Shown one piece after another: positions 26,484-35,018 of a stretch of 40,588 bases of DNA. Position numbers and translations under genes: made by a program. The notes beneath the pieces were generated by a model. It was not told the origin of the DNA, searched no databases, and saw only the letters and a program-made list of their open reading frames with translations. The DNA comes from Verrucomicrobiales bacterium (lineage in GTDB: Bacteria > Verrucomicrobiota > Verrucomicrobiia > Verrucomicrobiales > DEV007). Location: the NCBI GenBank assembly GCA_029210205.1, contig JARGOD010000044.1:1-40588 (forward strand). The letters run 5' to 3'. Numbering within the stretch: position 1 is the first letter of the stretch; each line of letters starts with the position of its first letter.

Positions 26484-27817
26484 TGCGTCGCCTTCAACTC
26501 ACTTTCGTCTTCGGCCCGTTTCTCTTCCTTGCCAGTCTCGCTGCGCAGGAGACTGGCAAGGAAACCCGCTCAGTCATCGAAATCACGCCTCAAACGGCAA
26601 AGCCTTCGGTCGCTTCTATTTTTCCGATTGACGAAGCAAATGCCTTCTTTCTGAACAAACGCGGACAGGTGGGAGTTGCAAAATTCTCTCCCGGGCTAAG
26701 CCTGATCGGCTGGGAATATTACTCTGAGATCAAATGGAACGCCCTCCCGTCGCTGGCGCAGGGGCCAAACTATTCGATCATTCTTTCCTCTCCAGACGAA
26801 GTCACTCAGGCATTCGATACGGACAAGGATGTGGAGCTTGATTTTTTCCAGTCACTGATCGCCGATTGGCAAGGCAGGGAGACAGGTTCGCAAATAACCG
26901 CCGGCCCTGTCGCCGGCCCCCATGGCAGACTGCTGTTCGCAACATCGCCTCCCTCCCCTGTTGGCGGCGCCGAGGGAGAGGAGCAGGTCGTCGAGAAGTC
27001 ACGCATTGTTGCCTGGCATCCGGAAGCAGAAGAACTTGTCACAATTACAGAGAGCAGCCTGCCTATTGCAGCCTTCGCCGTTGATCGTCGAGGGCTCCTC
27101 GCCGCGCGGCTGGTAATGCCCGAATACAAAGGCGGATTTTTCGTTTCCCTCACGCAGCTGCCATCGCTGAATCCTGAGGCACCGGCGACGATACCTGAGC
27201 CGATGCCTTTCACTCTTCCTTCGCTGGTCATCCCGGCTGAATTAACGAAAAATCAAAGCCCGACTGGACTTGCGTTTTTCAATGAGTCCGGTGAGGAAAA
27301 GCTTGCGGTTGTTTGCCCTGCTTCGAAACAGGTTGTAGAAATCGTTCCGACTGAAGTGGACGGCGTCTGGGGAGGTTCGATCCTGCTTCGACAAGTCGTT
27401 GAGGCTCCCATCGAAACTTTGGTTGAAATGAAAGCCGGGGAGTTACTGGCTGGAGGCGCCGAGGGTTTTGTCCCTCTCAACGGAGTAAACGAAAAATTTC
27501 GAATCACGGGGATTGAGATTATTCCGGGAGGAATTGAACTCAACCTGAATGATGAGGTTGATCGCTTTCAAGCAGTGAAGCCGGAAAACTACCTGGTGCA
27601 GGCAGTTTCACTCAAAGGAGGAGAGCGCGATCTCAGCGTCGTTCCCACAGTTGTTTCCGACGGGCGCACTGTCATATTGAAAACAGGAACGCTCCCTGAT
27701 GAAACTGTCATCCGCATCATCTGCCACCGACTTCCGTCCGCATCGGGTGAACCCCTTCTGAGTAACGCGGTTTTCTACACAATCCATCGAAAGCCAAAGT
27801 TCGAAGCGGAAAAATAA
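26483..27817 (+). CDS. Secreted beta-propeller-like protein with C-terminal Ig-like domain
   Basis: 444 residues. Signal peptide (about 1-21, ending SLAA), a repetitive beta-rich region (about 40-330), then an Ig-like end: LNLNDEVDRFQAVKPENYLVQ, VVPTVVSDGRTVILKTGTLPDETVIRI, SNAVFYTIHRKP. This end recalls the Big/CopC-like modules on secreted sorbosone dehydrogenase-type proteins of Verrucomicrobia. No haem or catalytic motif is present. AAGGA precedes the start, which overlaps the previous TAA by one base, so the pair is probably one function. Confidence 0.75.
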   Translation: MRRLQLTFVFGPFLFLASLAAQETGKETRSVIEITPQTAKPSVASIFPIDEANAFFLNKRGQVGVAKFSPGLSLIGWEYYSEIKWNALPSLAQGPNYSIILSSPDEVTQAFDTDKDVELDFFQSLIADWQGRETGSQITAGPVAGPHGRLLFATSPPSPVGGAEGEEQVVEKSRIVAWHPEAEELVTITESSLPIAAFAVDRRGLLAARLVMPEYKGGFFVSLTQLPSLNPEAPATIPEPMPFTLPSLVIPAELTKNQSPTGLAFFNESGEEKLAVVCPASKQVVEIVPTEVDGVWGGSILLRQVVEAPIETLVEMKAGELLAGGAEGFVPLNGVNEKFRITGIEIIPGGIELNLNDEVDRFQAVKPENYLVQAVSLKGGERDLSVVPTVVSDGRTVILKTGTLPDETVIRIICHRLPSASGEPLLSNAVFYTIHRKPKFEAEK

Positions 27818-27847
27818 AAAGCCGACCCCCGCTAGGAGAGTCGGCTT
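27811..27847 (-). terminator. Intrinsic terminator of the DUF3597 gene
   Basis: On the minus strand, arms AAGCCGAC and GTCGGCTT (8 bp, 13-nt loop) are followed by TTTTTATTTT. It also abuts the stop of the plus-strand gene but lacks a T-run in that direction. Confidence 0.75.
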
Positions 27848-27892
27848 AAATGAAATCGAATCAAAAGCGGCAGTTTTGCCGCCAAGAGAAGA

Positions 27893-28264
27893 CTAATCGA
27901 GGTATTCAGCCGGAACCTTGCCGCCGTTTTCGGCAAGAGCTTGCATGACGCGCTTGTGAAGCCACATGTTCATCTCAGCGCTGCCCTTGCTGTCAATGTC
28001 TGCCTGACTGTATCCAAGCTCAAGAGCCAGCTCCTTGCGAGATCCGTAGCTGCTGTCCATATCGACGAGCTTCATGAGATCAACGATGGAACGTCTCCAA
28101 TCGAGGTCCTCAGGGTGAGCAGCTTCCATTTCAACGAGCTGGGCTTCCACATCAACTGGGTCGATTGGAGCGGCGCTTTCTGAACCCGGCTCAGGCGCTG
28201 GTGTCGGTGCTTCTTCCTCTTTAGTTCCGAAGATCTTGTCTTTTAGTCTGGAGAATAAACTCAT
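27893..28264 (-). CDS. DUF3597-family protein
   Basis: 123 residues. N-terminal MSLFSRLKDKIFG, a Pro/Glu-rich linker (about 18-35), then the conserved DUF3597 domain: VDVEAQLVEMEAAHPEDLDWRRSIVDLMKLVDMDSSYGSRKELALELGY and NMWLHKRVMQALAENGGKVPAEYLD. The fold is known from structural genomics and the role is unknown; some members were linked to peptidoglycan. I chose the inner ATG as it fits the family start. A divergent VanX-like gene and a 13-bp inverted repeat lie upstream. Confidence 0.9.
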   Translation of the reverse strand: MSLFSRLKDKIFGTKEEEAPTPAPEPGSESAAPIDPVDVEAQLVEMEAAHPEDLDWRRSIVDLMKLVDMDSSYGSRKELALELGYSQADIDSKGSAEMNMWLHKRVMQALAENGGKVPAEYLD

Positions 28265-28275
28265 AGGCTTCAGGC

Positions 28276-28350
28276 TAGCGAAGTAGAATTGATAGGCAAG
28301 TTGCAAAAACGCCTAAATCCTTTTTTCCACCATTGGTTTCTACTTCGCTA
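28276..28350. repeat. 13-bp inverted repeat in a divergent promoter region
   Basis: TAGCGAAGTAGAA at 28276-28288 and its exact complement TTCTACTTCGCTA at 28338-28350, 49 bases apart. It lies between the starts of the DUF3597 gene and the dipeptidase gene, so it could be a paired operator or a cruciform/long-stem leader. Confidence 0.6.
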
Positions 28351-28390
28351 CGTTGCGTGCGGCGGCGAAAGGAGTAAGCTTTAGCCAGCC

Positions 28391-29086
28391 ATGAAGCTCC
28401 CACCTCTCGTTATCGCTGTAGTCTTTGCTGCCGTGCTCAGCGCCCCTCTAATGACCGGAGCACAGGGCGGCGGATTCAACTTTTTCAAAAAGAATACCGA
28501 GGCAGCAATTTTGCGAAAAGCCAAACGATACAACCTCGTTTCCATAAAAGAGGCAGCGCCGGGCATATTCATCGACATGCTCTACAAAGTAAACTCAGCT
28601 TCAGGGAAGCCACTCTATCGCGAGGAAATGCCCTGCCTCGCTCATCGCTCCACCGCAGAGAAACTGGCGCAGGTGAATCGCACGATGAATGCACATGGCT
28701 ATTCGCTCAAAGTTTGGGATGCGTGGAGACCTTCTGAAGCACAGCAGGCCCTCTGGGATGCCGTGCAGGATCCTAACTTCGTGGTTCCCCCGAGCCGTGA
28801 GCTCTCCTGGCACTGTTATGGCATATCAATCGACCTGACGCTTGTGAAGCCAGACGGGACAGCGGTCGAAATGCCGTCTGCGTTCGATGAGTTCTCGCCA
28901 AGCGCTGCCTCGAACTATCAAGGCGGGAACCCAGCCATCGCAAAACGTGTTAAACTTCTTCAGGAGGCAATGAAGAACGCCGGTTTCCGCACTATTAAGT
29001 CCGAGTGGTGGCATTTCGATGACATGAAAGCACGTGGTGGAATCCGCCACGCGACCGCTGCAGATCTTGGAATTCCCATGCCCTGA
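28391..29086 (+). CDS. ddpX: Exported D-alanyl-D-alanine dipeptidase (VanX/DdpX family)
   Basis: 231 residues with a signal peptide (about 1-24). Zinc-site motifs: SWHCYGISIDL (His141, Asp148) and SEWWHFDD (Glu205 as base, His208 as ligand); WRPSEAQQALWD (Arg113) stabilises the intermediate. VanX cleaves D-Ala-D-Ala; periplasmic family members recycle dipeptides from peptidoglycan turnover. No vancomycin-resistance partners are near, so a scavenging role is more likely. Confidence 0.9.
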   Translation: MKLPPLVIAVVFAAVLSAPLMTGAQGGGFNFFKKNTEAAILRKAKRYNLVSIKEAAPGIFIDMLYKVNSASGKPLYREEMPCLAHRSTAEKLAQVNRTMNAHGYSLKVWDAWRPSEAQQALWDAVQDPNFVVPPSRELSWHCYGISIDLTLVKPDGTAVEMPSAFDEFSPSAASNYQGGNPAIAKRVKLLQEAMKNAGFRTIKSEWWHFDDMKARGGIRHATAADLGIPMP

Positions 29087-29091
29087 GCAAG

Positions 29092-30402
29092 ATGGAGCAA
29101 AGCGCTATCCAGATCGTCCGCCGACTTCAGGAGGCAGGATTCGAAGCACTCTTCGCAGGAGGCTGCGTCCGCGATCAACTTAACGGACAATCTCCTCAAG
29201 ATTACGACATTGCCACTTCGGCAACGCCCGATCAAATCCTGACTATCTTCGGAAAAGGTGAGCAAATCGGTGCTCACTTTGGGGTGATTCTTGTCCGCGA
29301 GAAAGGACATCATTTCGAGATCGCGACCTTCCGCGAAGATGGCGATTACAGTGATGGGAGACGCCCGAACTCGGTTCTTTTCACGACTGCGGAACGGGAC
29401 GCGCTTCGACGCGACTTTACTGTGAACGGCATGTTCTATGATCCCGTGGGTGAAACACTGATCGACTTTGTGTCGGGTCAGTCAGATCTTCGCTCAAAGC
29501 TCATCCGTGCGATCGGAGATCCCTTTGATAGATTTAGCGAAGATCACCTTCGCTTGCTAAGGGCTATCCGCTTTGCCACCGTTTTGGATTTTGAAATCGA
29601 GGAGGCGACCTGGAGAGCAATCAAGAGTCTGGCCGCTACCGTTGCCACCTTGCCGTCCGAAAGAGTCCGCGAGGAACTCGACAAAATCTGGAAGCACCCG
29701 AACCGCTTAAAAGGCTTTGACCTGCTTGCCGGGTCCGGACTGATGGAAGTTTTGCTTCCCGAGGTTTTGGAACTTCGGGGCTGCGAACAACCCGCGCAGT
29801 GGCATCCCGAAGGCGACGTTTACGTTCACACGAGGCTGATGCTGAGTCTCCTCCCTCCGGATGCCAGCCTCCCTCTCGTTCTCTCAACGCTCTTCCATGA
29901 TATCGCGAAACCGGATACTTTCTTTTTTGATGAAGAGGCTGGTCGAATTCGATTCAACGGGCATGACAAACTTGGGGCTGAAAAGACATCTCAAATTCTA
30001 AAGCGTCTGAAGTATTCAAACCACGTTATCGATGCAGTCGTCGAAGCGGTCTTAGTTCACATGAAATTTAAAGATGTGACTAAGATGAGAAAAGCGAAAC
30101 TGAAACGCTTCATGGCTCGCGAAAATTTCAATGACGAGCTCGAACTCCACCGTGTCGATTGCCTCGGCAGCAACGGGAATCTGGAGAATTACCAGTTTTT
30201 GATCGATAAGGCGGTAGAATTTTCCTCCGAACCACTTATGCCGCCCCCTTTCCTCTCAGGCAAGGATCTCATCGCACGAGGATTGAATCCGGGCCCCGAA
30301 TTTAAGACCTTGCTCTCAGAAGCGCAGGATCTTCAACTCGAAGGCAATTTGCAAACCCGTGAAGACTCACTCGATTGGCTCGACGCCAGAATCACACGTT
30401 GA
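29092..30402 (+). CDS. CCA tRNA nucleotidyltransferase / poly(A) polymerase family with HD domain
   Basis: 436 residues. Class II nucleotidyltransferase head: LFAGGCVRDQL, QDYDIAT (metal Asp37, Asp39), RRDFTVNGMFYD, and a helical neck. An HD domain follows (FHDIAKP, His269-Asp270) with HVIDAVVEAVLVHM. It should add CCA or A to tRNA 3' ends; tRNA-Lys in this window lacks an encoded CCA. CCA versus A-adding specificity cannot be told by eye. It starts 5 bases after the dipeptidase. Confidence 0.9.
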   Translation: MEQSAIQIVRRLQEAGFEALFAGGCVRDQLNGQSPQDYDIATSATPDQILTIFGKGEQIGAHFGVILVREKGHHFEIATFREDGDYSDGRRPNSVLFTTAERDALRRDFTVNGMFYDPVGETLIDFVSGQSDLRSKLIRAIGDPFDRFSEDHLRLLRAIRFATVLDFEIEEATWRAIKSLAATVATLPSERVREELDKIWKHPNRLKGFDLLAGSGLMEVLLPEVLELRGCEQPAQWHPEGDVYVHTRLMLSLLPPDASLPLVLSTLFHDIAKPDTFFFDEEAGRIRFNGHDKLGAEKTSQILKRLKYSNHVIDAVVEAVLVHMKFKDVTKMRKAKLKRFMARENFNDELELHRVDCLGSNGNLENYQFLIDKAVEFSSEPLMPPPFLSGKDLIARGLNPGPEFKTLLSEAQDLQLEGNLQTREDSLDWLDARITR

Positions 30403-30465
30403 TGTCATCATTGATGGTTGACGATGAGACTCCTGTCTATTCCATTTCCCCAGTGATCGGCTCTC

Positions 30466-31566
30466 ATGCGAAGCTTTCGAATTTCATTACATGCGCTACT
30501 TCTTTCGATTCCGGTCTGTCTCCCGGTTATCGCTGAAGAGGTTAAAGAAAAAACGATCACGTGGCACGATGTCGATTCGTGGGGAGTAGAAGGACAAGGC
30601 TGGGATCCAATCGATCTCAAGGCCCGGTATGACAGACTACCGTCAAAGGCCGAAGGAGTCGTTCGGGATGCCGTTTGGAATCTCGCCCGACACAGCTCAG
30701 GGATTTCCTTTCGGTTCAATACCGACGCTACTGAAATCACGCTCAGCTACGAAGTTGGAAGCCCAAGCCTCGGGATGACCAATATGCCACCGACCGGAAA
30801 GAGCGGGATTGACCTCTACGCTTTTGATGAAGGGAAGTGGAAATGGGTCGATGTGACACGGCCCACTGAGGCGAAGACGAAGCACACGATAAAAGGCCTT
30901 GATCCCGGCATGCGGACCTACATGGCCTATCTCCCACTCTATAATACAACCAAGTTTGTAAAAGTAGGTGTCTCTCCGGAGGCAACGTTTGAACCTGTCG
31001 CTCCTCGCGAGGAGAAGCCAATCGTTTTCTATGGAACATCGATCACGCATGGAGCATCGGCTTCACGACCGGGGATGACGCATCCAGCCATTCTCGGGCG
31101 CCGTCTCGATACTCCGATCGTGAACCTCGGTTTTTCCGGAAACGGCAGGATGGAACCTGAAGTCGGGTCTCTTGTCGCCGAGGTCGATGCCGCGGTCTAC
31201 GTCATTGATTGTCTCCCGAACATGGATGGGGCCTCCGTTGAGGAACGGGCAGGACCGCTCGTTCGCCAGATACGGAAAATCAGGCCTGACACTCCCATCC
31301 TTCTCGTCGAAGACAGAACTTTCACCAATGCATGGATTTTCAAATCAAGAAGAGATCGTCACGAAGGAAATCGTGCCGCATTGATCCGTGCATTCGACAG
31401 TCTCGTATCCTCTGGTGTAAAATCACTTTTTTATCTGGAAGGTGACCATCTCCTTGGTGATGATAATGAAGGCGCGACTGATGGATCGCATCCCAGCGAT
31501 CTGGGTTTTATGCGACAAGCCGATGCCTTCGAACCTGTCCTGAAAAAAGCCCTCAAGCTAAATTAG
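30466..31566 (+). CDS. Secreted SGNH/GDSL hydrolase with N-terminal beta domain
   Basis: 366 residues. Signal peptide (about 1-23), a beta-sandwich N-terminal domain (about 40-180) and an SGNH esterase domain: [17 protein letters not shown] (Ser192), GFSGNGRM (Gly/Asn blocks) and [10 protein letters not shown] (Asp-His). Relatives act as carbohydrate esterases on polysaccharide acyl groups or as lipases; substrate is not clear. It starts 63 bases after the nucleotidyltransferase and may be transcribed alone. Confidence 0.88.
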   Translation: MRSFRISLHALLLSIPVCLPVIAEEVKEKTITWHDVDSWGVEGQGWDPIDLKARYDRLPSKAEGVVRDAVWNLARHSSGISFRFNTDATEITLSYEVGSPSLGMTNMPPTGKSGIDLYAFDEGKWKWVDVTRPTEAKTKHTIKGLDPGMRTYMAYLPLYNTTKFVKVGVSPEATFEPVAPREEKPIVFYGTSITHGASASRPGMTHPAILGRRLDTPIVNLGFSGNGRMEPEVGSLVAEVDAAVYVIDCLPNMDGASVEERAGPLVRQIRKIRPDTPILLVEDRTFTNAWIFKSRRDRHEGNRAALIRAFDSLVSSGVKSLFYLEGDHLLGDDNEGATDGSHPSDLGFMRQADAFEPVLKKALKLN

Positions 31567-31595
31567 TCTCACACTTACACATACCAACCCCAATC

Positions 31596-32612
31596 ATGGA
31601 ATTCGTCTTCATCGGTATCGCAGTTCTCATTGCGATCATTATTTTTCTGGTCCTCGCCAAATTCATCGGGCTGTGGATTCGTGCCCGTGTTTCCAATGCG
31701 CCGGTCGGCCTTTTTAACCTCGTCGCAATGTGGATTCGGAAAGTTCCCCCTTCATTGATCGTAGACAGCCGAATCACTGCAGCGAAAGCGGGACTCGACT
31801 TCTCAACAGACCAACTCGAGGCACACTACCTCGCGGGCGGTCATGTTTCAGACGTGGTCCTCTCTATGATCGCAGCGGACAAGGCGGCGATCCCTCTCGC
31901 CTTCGACAGGGCTTGTGCGATCGACCTCGCCGTCAAGGGAACGACCAAGACGGTGCTTGAGGCAGTGAGAACATCTATCAATCCGGCTGTGATTGACTGC
32001 CCCGGCGGTGGAAAGAAGATCGACGCCGTTGCCCGGGACGGAATCCAGCTCCAGGCTCGTGCGCGAGTCACCGTACGGACGAATTTGGATCGGTTTGTTG
32101 GTGGTGCTACTGAGGAGACTATCGTTGCCCGTGTCAACGAAGGCATCGTCACTTCGATCGGTTCTGCTCAGTCACACAAAGACGTCCTTGAGAATCCCGA
32201 CCATATCTCGCACCGGGTCCTCGAGCGTGGGCTCGATGCCAACACTCAGTTCGAAATCCTCTCGATTGATATTGCCGACGTTGACGTGGGCCAGAATATT
32301 GGCGCGACTTTGCAGGCAAGTCAGGCGGAGGCCGACAAACAGGTCGCTCAGGCAAAAGCGGAAGTTCGCCGCGCCGCTGCGGTCGCGACTGAACAGGAAA
32401 TGTTGGCTCGAACCCAGGAAATGCGCGCGAAACTCGTTGAGGCCGAGTCACAAATCCCAATGGCGATCGCTGATGCTTTCCGAAGTGGGAATCTTGGTGT
32501 GATGGATTACACCAACTATAAGAACATCGTCGCAGACACTGACATGCGACAGAGCATTGCTGATGAAGTGAGTGAAGAGGACGATAATGAGGATCCACAT
32601 CACAATCATTAA
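31596..32612 (+). CDS. floA: Flotillin-like membrane microdomain protein FloA
   Basis: 338 residues. One N-terminal membrane helix (about 3-27), SPFH-type domain ([36 protein letters not shown], ...) and a coiled-coil region about 230-290 with Ala/Glu repeats ([17 protein letters not shown]). FloA organises lipid microdomains and membrane fluidity in Firmicutes. The His/Asp-rich C-terminal tail [12 protein letters not shown]-like ending is unusual. The usual NfeD partner is not adjacent; a proline-rich membrane protein follows. Confidence 0.9.
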   Translation: MEFVFIGIAVLIAIIIFLVLAKFIGLWIRARVSNAPVGLFNLVAMWIRKVPPSLIVDSRITAAKAGLDFSTDQLEAHYLAGGHVSDVVLSMIAADKAAIPLAFDRACAIDLAVKGTTKTVLEAVRTSINPAVIDCPGGGKKIDAVARDGIQLQARARVTVRTNLDRFVGGATEETIVARVNEGIVTSIGSAQSHKDVLENPDHISHRVLERGLDANTQFEILSIDIADVDVGQNIGATLQASQAEADKQVAQAKAEVRRAAAVATEQEMLARTQEMRAKLVEAESQIPMAIADAFRSGNLGVMDYTNYKNIVADTDMRQSIADEVSEEDDNEDPHHNH

Positions 32613-32644
32613 TTCACCGTTTCTTTTCCTTAACTCTCCCTGAT

Positions 32645-33157
32645 ATGGACGATATTCCCTGGCTCTATGTGGCGATGATCTTCATCGCTTTCATCAGCTG
32701 GGTGCACAATCGAATCCAGGAGGCGAAAGAATACCGACGGGCAAGGAAGGTTGAAAAAGAGAAAGCGGCGAGAGCTCGCCGCACAACTCAGCCTGCCGAG
32801 TTCGAGTCGCCCTATCGTACGGACAGTGTCCCCGACCGCGTCGAGGAGGTCGAACCTCAGAAATCATTTCGTGAGGTTTTCGAGGATCTTGAGCGACAGT
32901 TCACCGAGCCTGAGCCAGCTCCTGACCGCACTCCGACGCCACCTCCTCTACCAGAGACGGAACCAGCGTTCGATATACCAGTAGTAGCGCACGGACCAGT
33001 AAAGGTAGCTCCCCCACTTCCGTCCACGAGAAAGGCGCGCAATCGACGAAATACGAGTGGTAATCTTCTCAACACCCTTCGTACGGGCGGAAACTTGAAA
33101 ACAGCTTTGGTGCTCAAAGAAGTTCTCGACAAGCCGAAAGCGCTCCGTTCGCGCTAG
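32645..33157 (+). CDS. Proline-rich single-helix membrane protein downstream of floA
   Basis: 170 residues: N-terminal helix (about 4-20), a basic coiled segment RRARKVEKEKAARARR, a Pro/Glu-rich linker (about 88-110) and a basic C terminus with a short helical motif (NLLNTLRTGGNLKTALVLKEVL). It starts 32 bases after floA, so is likely co-transcribed. No family recognised; a FloA accessory is only inferred from position. Confidence 0.7.
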   Translation: MDDIPWLYVAMIFIAFISWVHNRIQEAKEYRRARKVEKEKAARARRTTQPAEFESPYRTDSVPDRVEEVEPQKSFREVFEDLERQFTEPEPAPDRTPTPPPLPETEPAFDIPVVAHGPVKVAPPLPSTRKARNRRNTSGNLLNTLRTGGNLKTALVLKEVLDKPKALRSR

Positions 33158-33174
33158 TCTCTTCGGAAAGGGAA

Positions 33175-34353
33175 TCACCAAAAACGTTGAATCAAAATCG
33201 GAGCAATCCAGTCGACCACGATGAGCATTGCGCCACTTAAGGCGAGACTCGAAACGAGAACAAAAGCTCCTTCGAATGCGATCAGCCCGCGCAACATCCC
33301 CGGGGATGCCCCAATGTGTCGCAGGGAAACAAACTCACGATCTCTGAGCCGATAGGATAGGATAAAGGTCAGTGCTCCCAGGGCTAATGTTGCGATCCCG
33401 ACAAGGACAAGCATCCAAATCACGACCTTCTGAATGCTAAAGACCGTGGCGAATAGTTCGTTTATCTCCTCTGCAGGGGTCACCAGTTCAAGCGTTTTCG
33501 ACGAAGCATACCTGCCCTTTAAGAGAGCTTGTTCTTTTGTTCCGTTCGGAATAACAATCGCCGCAGTGATCGGGTTGTCTTCCTGTTCGCCATGGAAATG
33601 AAAGCTGTCGATCGTTTCAGGCGTGACCTCGTTATACTCCAGGACCGAAGCGTTCAGCCTGACAACTCCATCGCTGCCGGTAGAGAGCCGTTCCGTTTCC
33701 GGTGTATCCTCAGCGTTCCGGTGACCGTGCCCGAGCCCCTCAATAATCCAGGTCGTTTTGAGATCAACAAAGATGGCATCATCATCAGGAGATCCGGTTG
33801 GCTGCAGGATCCCGGCTACCGTCATTCGCAAGGGATAGACTCCAGCTAGATCAAACAGTGTCTCGGGTGAAGATACAATGGCATCACCTACACTTATTCC
33901 ATTCTCTGTGGCGACCGCAGAACCGACGACACATTCCCCCATGCGAAGAAATGCTCGGCCTTGTTCGTAATTGAATTTGCGAAAGCGAAGATAATCAATC
34001 GTCGTCCCGACGATGCGGTGGTCACTGGCAGTAAATCGGGCATAGAGCGGAATAGAGTCTCCAAGACCAGACGCCGAAACATCGAGTGCATCGCGGTAGG
34101 TAAGCGTCGCAATATTCGGTTTTGTGAAATGAAGGGCATTAAAGGTCAACTCAAGATCACTACCGGCACTACCCAGCACCAAAGGCGTCACCATAGCCCG
34201 CGACCGGAGGTGAGTTTCAACTTTGCCAACCAACATTGCGATAGCCGAAGGCAGGAGCCAGACCAATGTGAAGGCAAAAACAAGAAGCAGGGTCTTGCCG
34301 CGGTTACCCGCGAGGTATTTGAGCCCAAGATGAAAAAGACCCGCCCTGTTCAT
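33175..34353 (-). CDS. ABC transporter permease, FtsX/MacB-like
   Basis: 392 residues. TM helices at about 20-43, 308-333 and 355-385 with a 260-residue extracytoplasmic domain after the first, the MacB/FtsX/LolC layout. The last block DREFVSLRHIGASPGMLRGLIAFEG is the family's coupling region. The outer domain carries GHGHR (208-212) and FHFHGE (251-256), hinting at metal binding. It is the last of three genes joined by ATGA overlaps. Confidence 0.85.
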   Translation of the reverse strand: MNRAGLFHLGLKYLAGNRGKTLLLVFAFTLVWLLPSAIAMLVGKVETHLRSRAMVTPLVLGSAGSDLELTFNALHFTKPNIATLTYRDALDVSASGLGDSIPLYARFTASDHRIVGTTIDYLRFRKFNYEQGRAFLRMGECVVGSAVATENGISVGDAIVSSPETLFDLAGVYPLRMTVAGILQPTGSPDDDAIFVDLKTTWIIEGLGHGHRNAEDTPETERLSTGSDGVVRLNASVLEYNEVTPETIDSFHFHGEQEDNPITAAIVIPNGTKEQALLKGRYASSKTLELVTPAEEINELFATVFSIQKVVIWMLVLVGIATLALGALTFILSYRLRDREFVSLRHIGASPGMLRGLIAFEGAFVLVSSLALSGAMLIVVDWIAPILIQRFW

Positions 34354-35018
34354 GAGTCTGTTCCTTTCCTCAAGTCCATCAAATCGACGATCCGATCAAA
34401 GCGCCCGAGCAAACCGGGTTCGTGCGTGATCATGATAACGGATGCCTCTAACATCCGCGCTTCTTCCAGCAAGAGGCTGACGATGCGTTCCTGATTCTCA
34501 GGATCAAGGTTTCCAGTCGGCTCATCAGCGAGAATCAAGGCTGGTTTTCCGATTAGCCCGCGACATAAAGCAGTTCGCTGTCGCTCACCCTGAGATAACT
34601 CTGTTGGAAGTTTTCCCAGCAAGTCATTCATCCCTGTCCTCCCGGCCAGCTCAGCAACCCGCTCGAAGTGTTCACTTTCGGGCTTCCCGTTTCCGGAGAG
34701 ACGAATTGGTGTGAGAATATTATCTGAAACAGTCAGGTAATCGAGCAGCTCAAAATTCTGTGGAACCAATCCTATCTTTTCGAGCCGAAAGGCCTGGCGC
34801 CGCGCGAAGCTCCTCCCCGTGACTGAAACACCGTTTATCAGAATCGAGCCGCTCATCGGAACAAGAATTCCGGCAATCAGATTGATAAGAGTTGTTTTCC
34901 CACATCCGCTCGGCCCGACCAAGGCGATCGATTCCCCCTTGTCTACAGAGAGAGAATTCACAAAGAGATCGAACGATTCCCCGGGGTAGCTGAATTTCAC
35001 ATCCTGACACAAAATCAT
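34350..35018 (-). CDS. ABC transporter ATP-binding protein (LolD/MacB type)
   Basis: 222 residues. Walker A GPSGCGKTT, Q-loop VPQNFEL, signature LSQGERQR, Walker B LILADEPTGNLDPENQ and H-loop ITHEP, all intact. The class couples to FtsX-like permeases. Start and stop each overlap a neighbour by 4 bases. Confidence 0.93.
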   Translation of the reverse strand: MILCQDVKFSYPGESFDLFVNSLSVDKGESIALVGPSGCGKTTLINLIAGILVPMSGSILINGVSVTGRSFARRQAFRLEKIGLVPQNFELLDYLTVSDNILTPIRLSGNGKPESEHFERVAELAGRTGMNDLLGKLPTELSQGERQRTALCRGLIGKPALILADEPTGNLDPENQERIVSLLLEEARMLEASVIMITHEPGLLGRFDRIVDLMDLRKGTDS

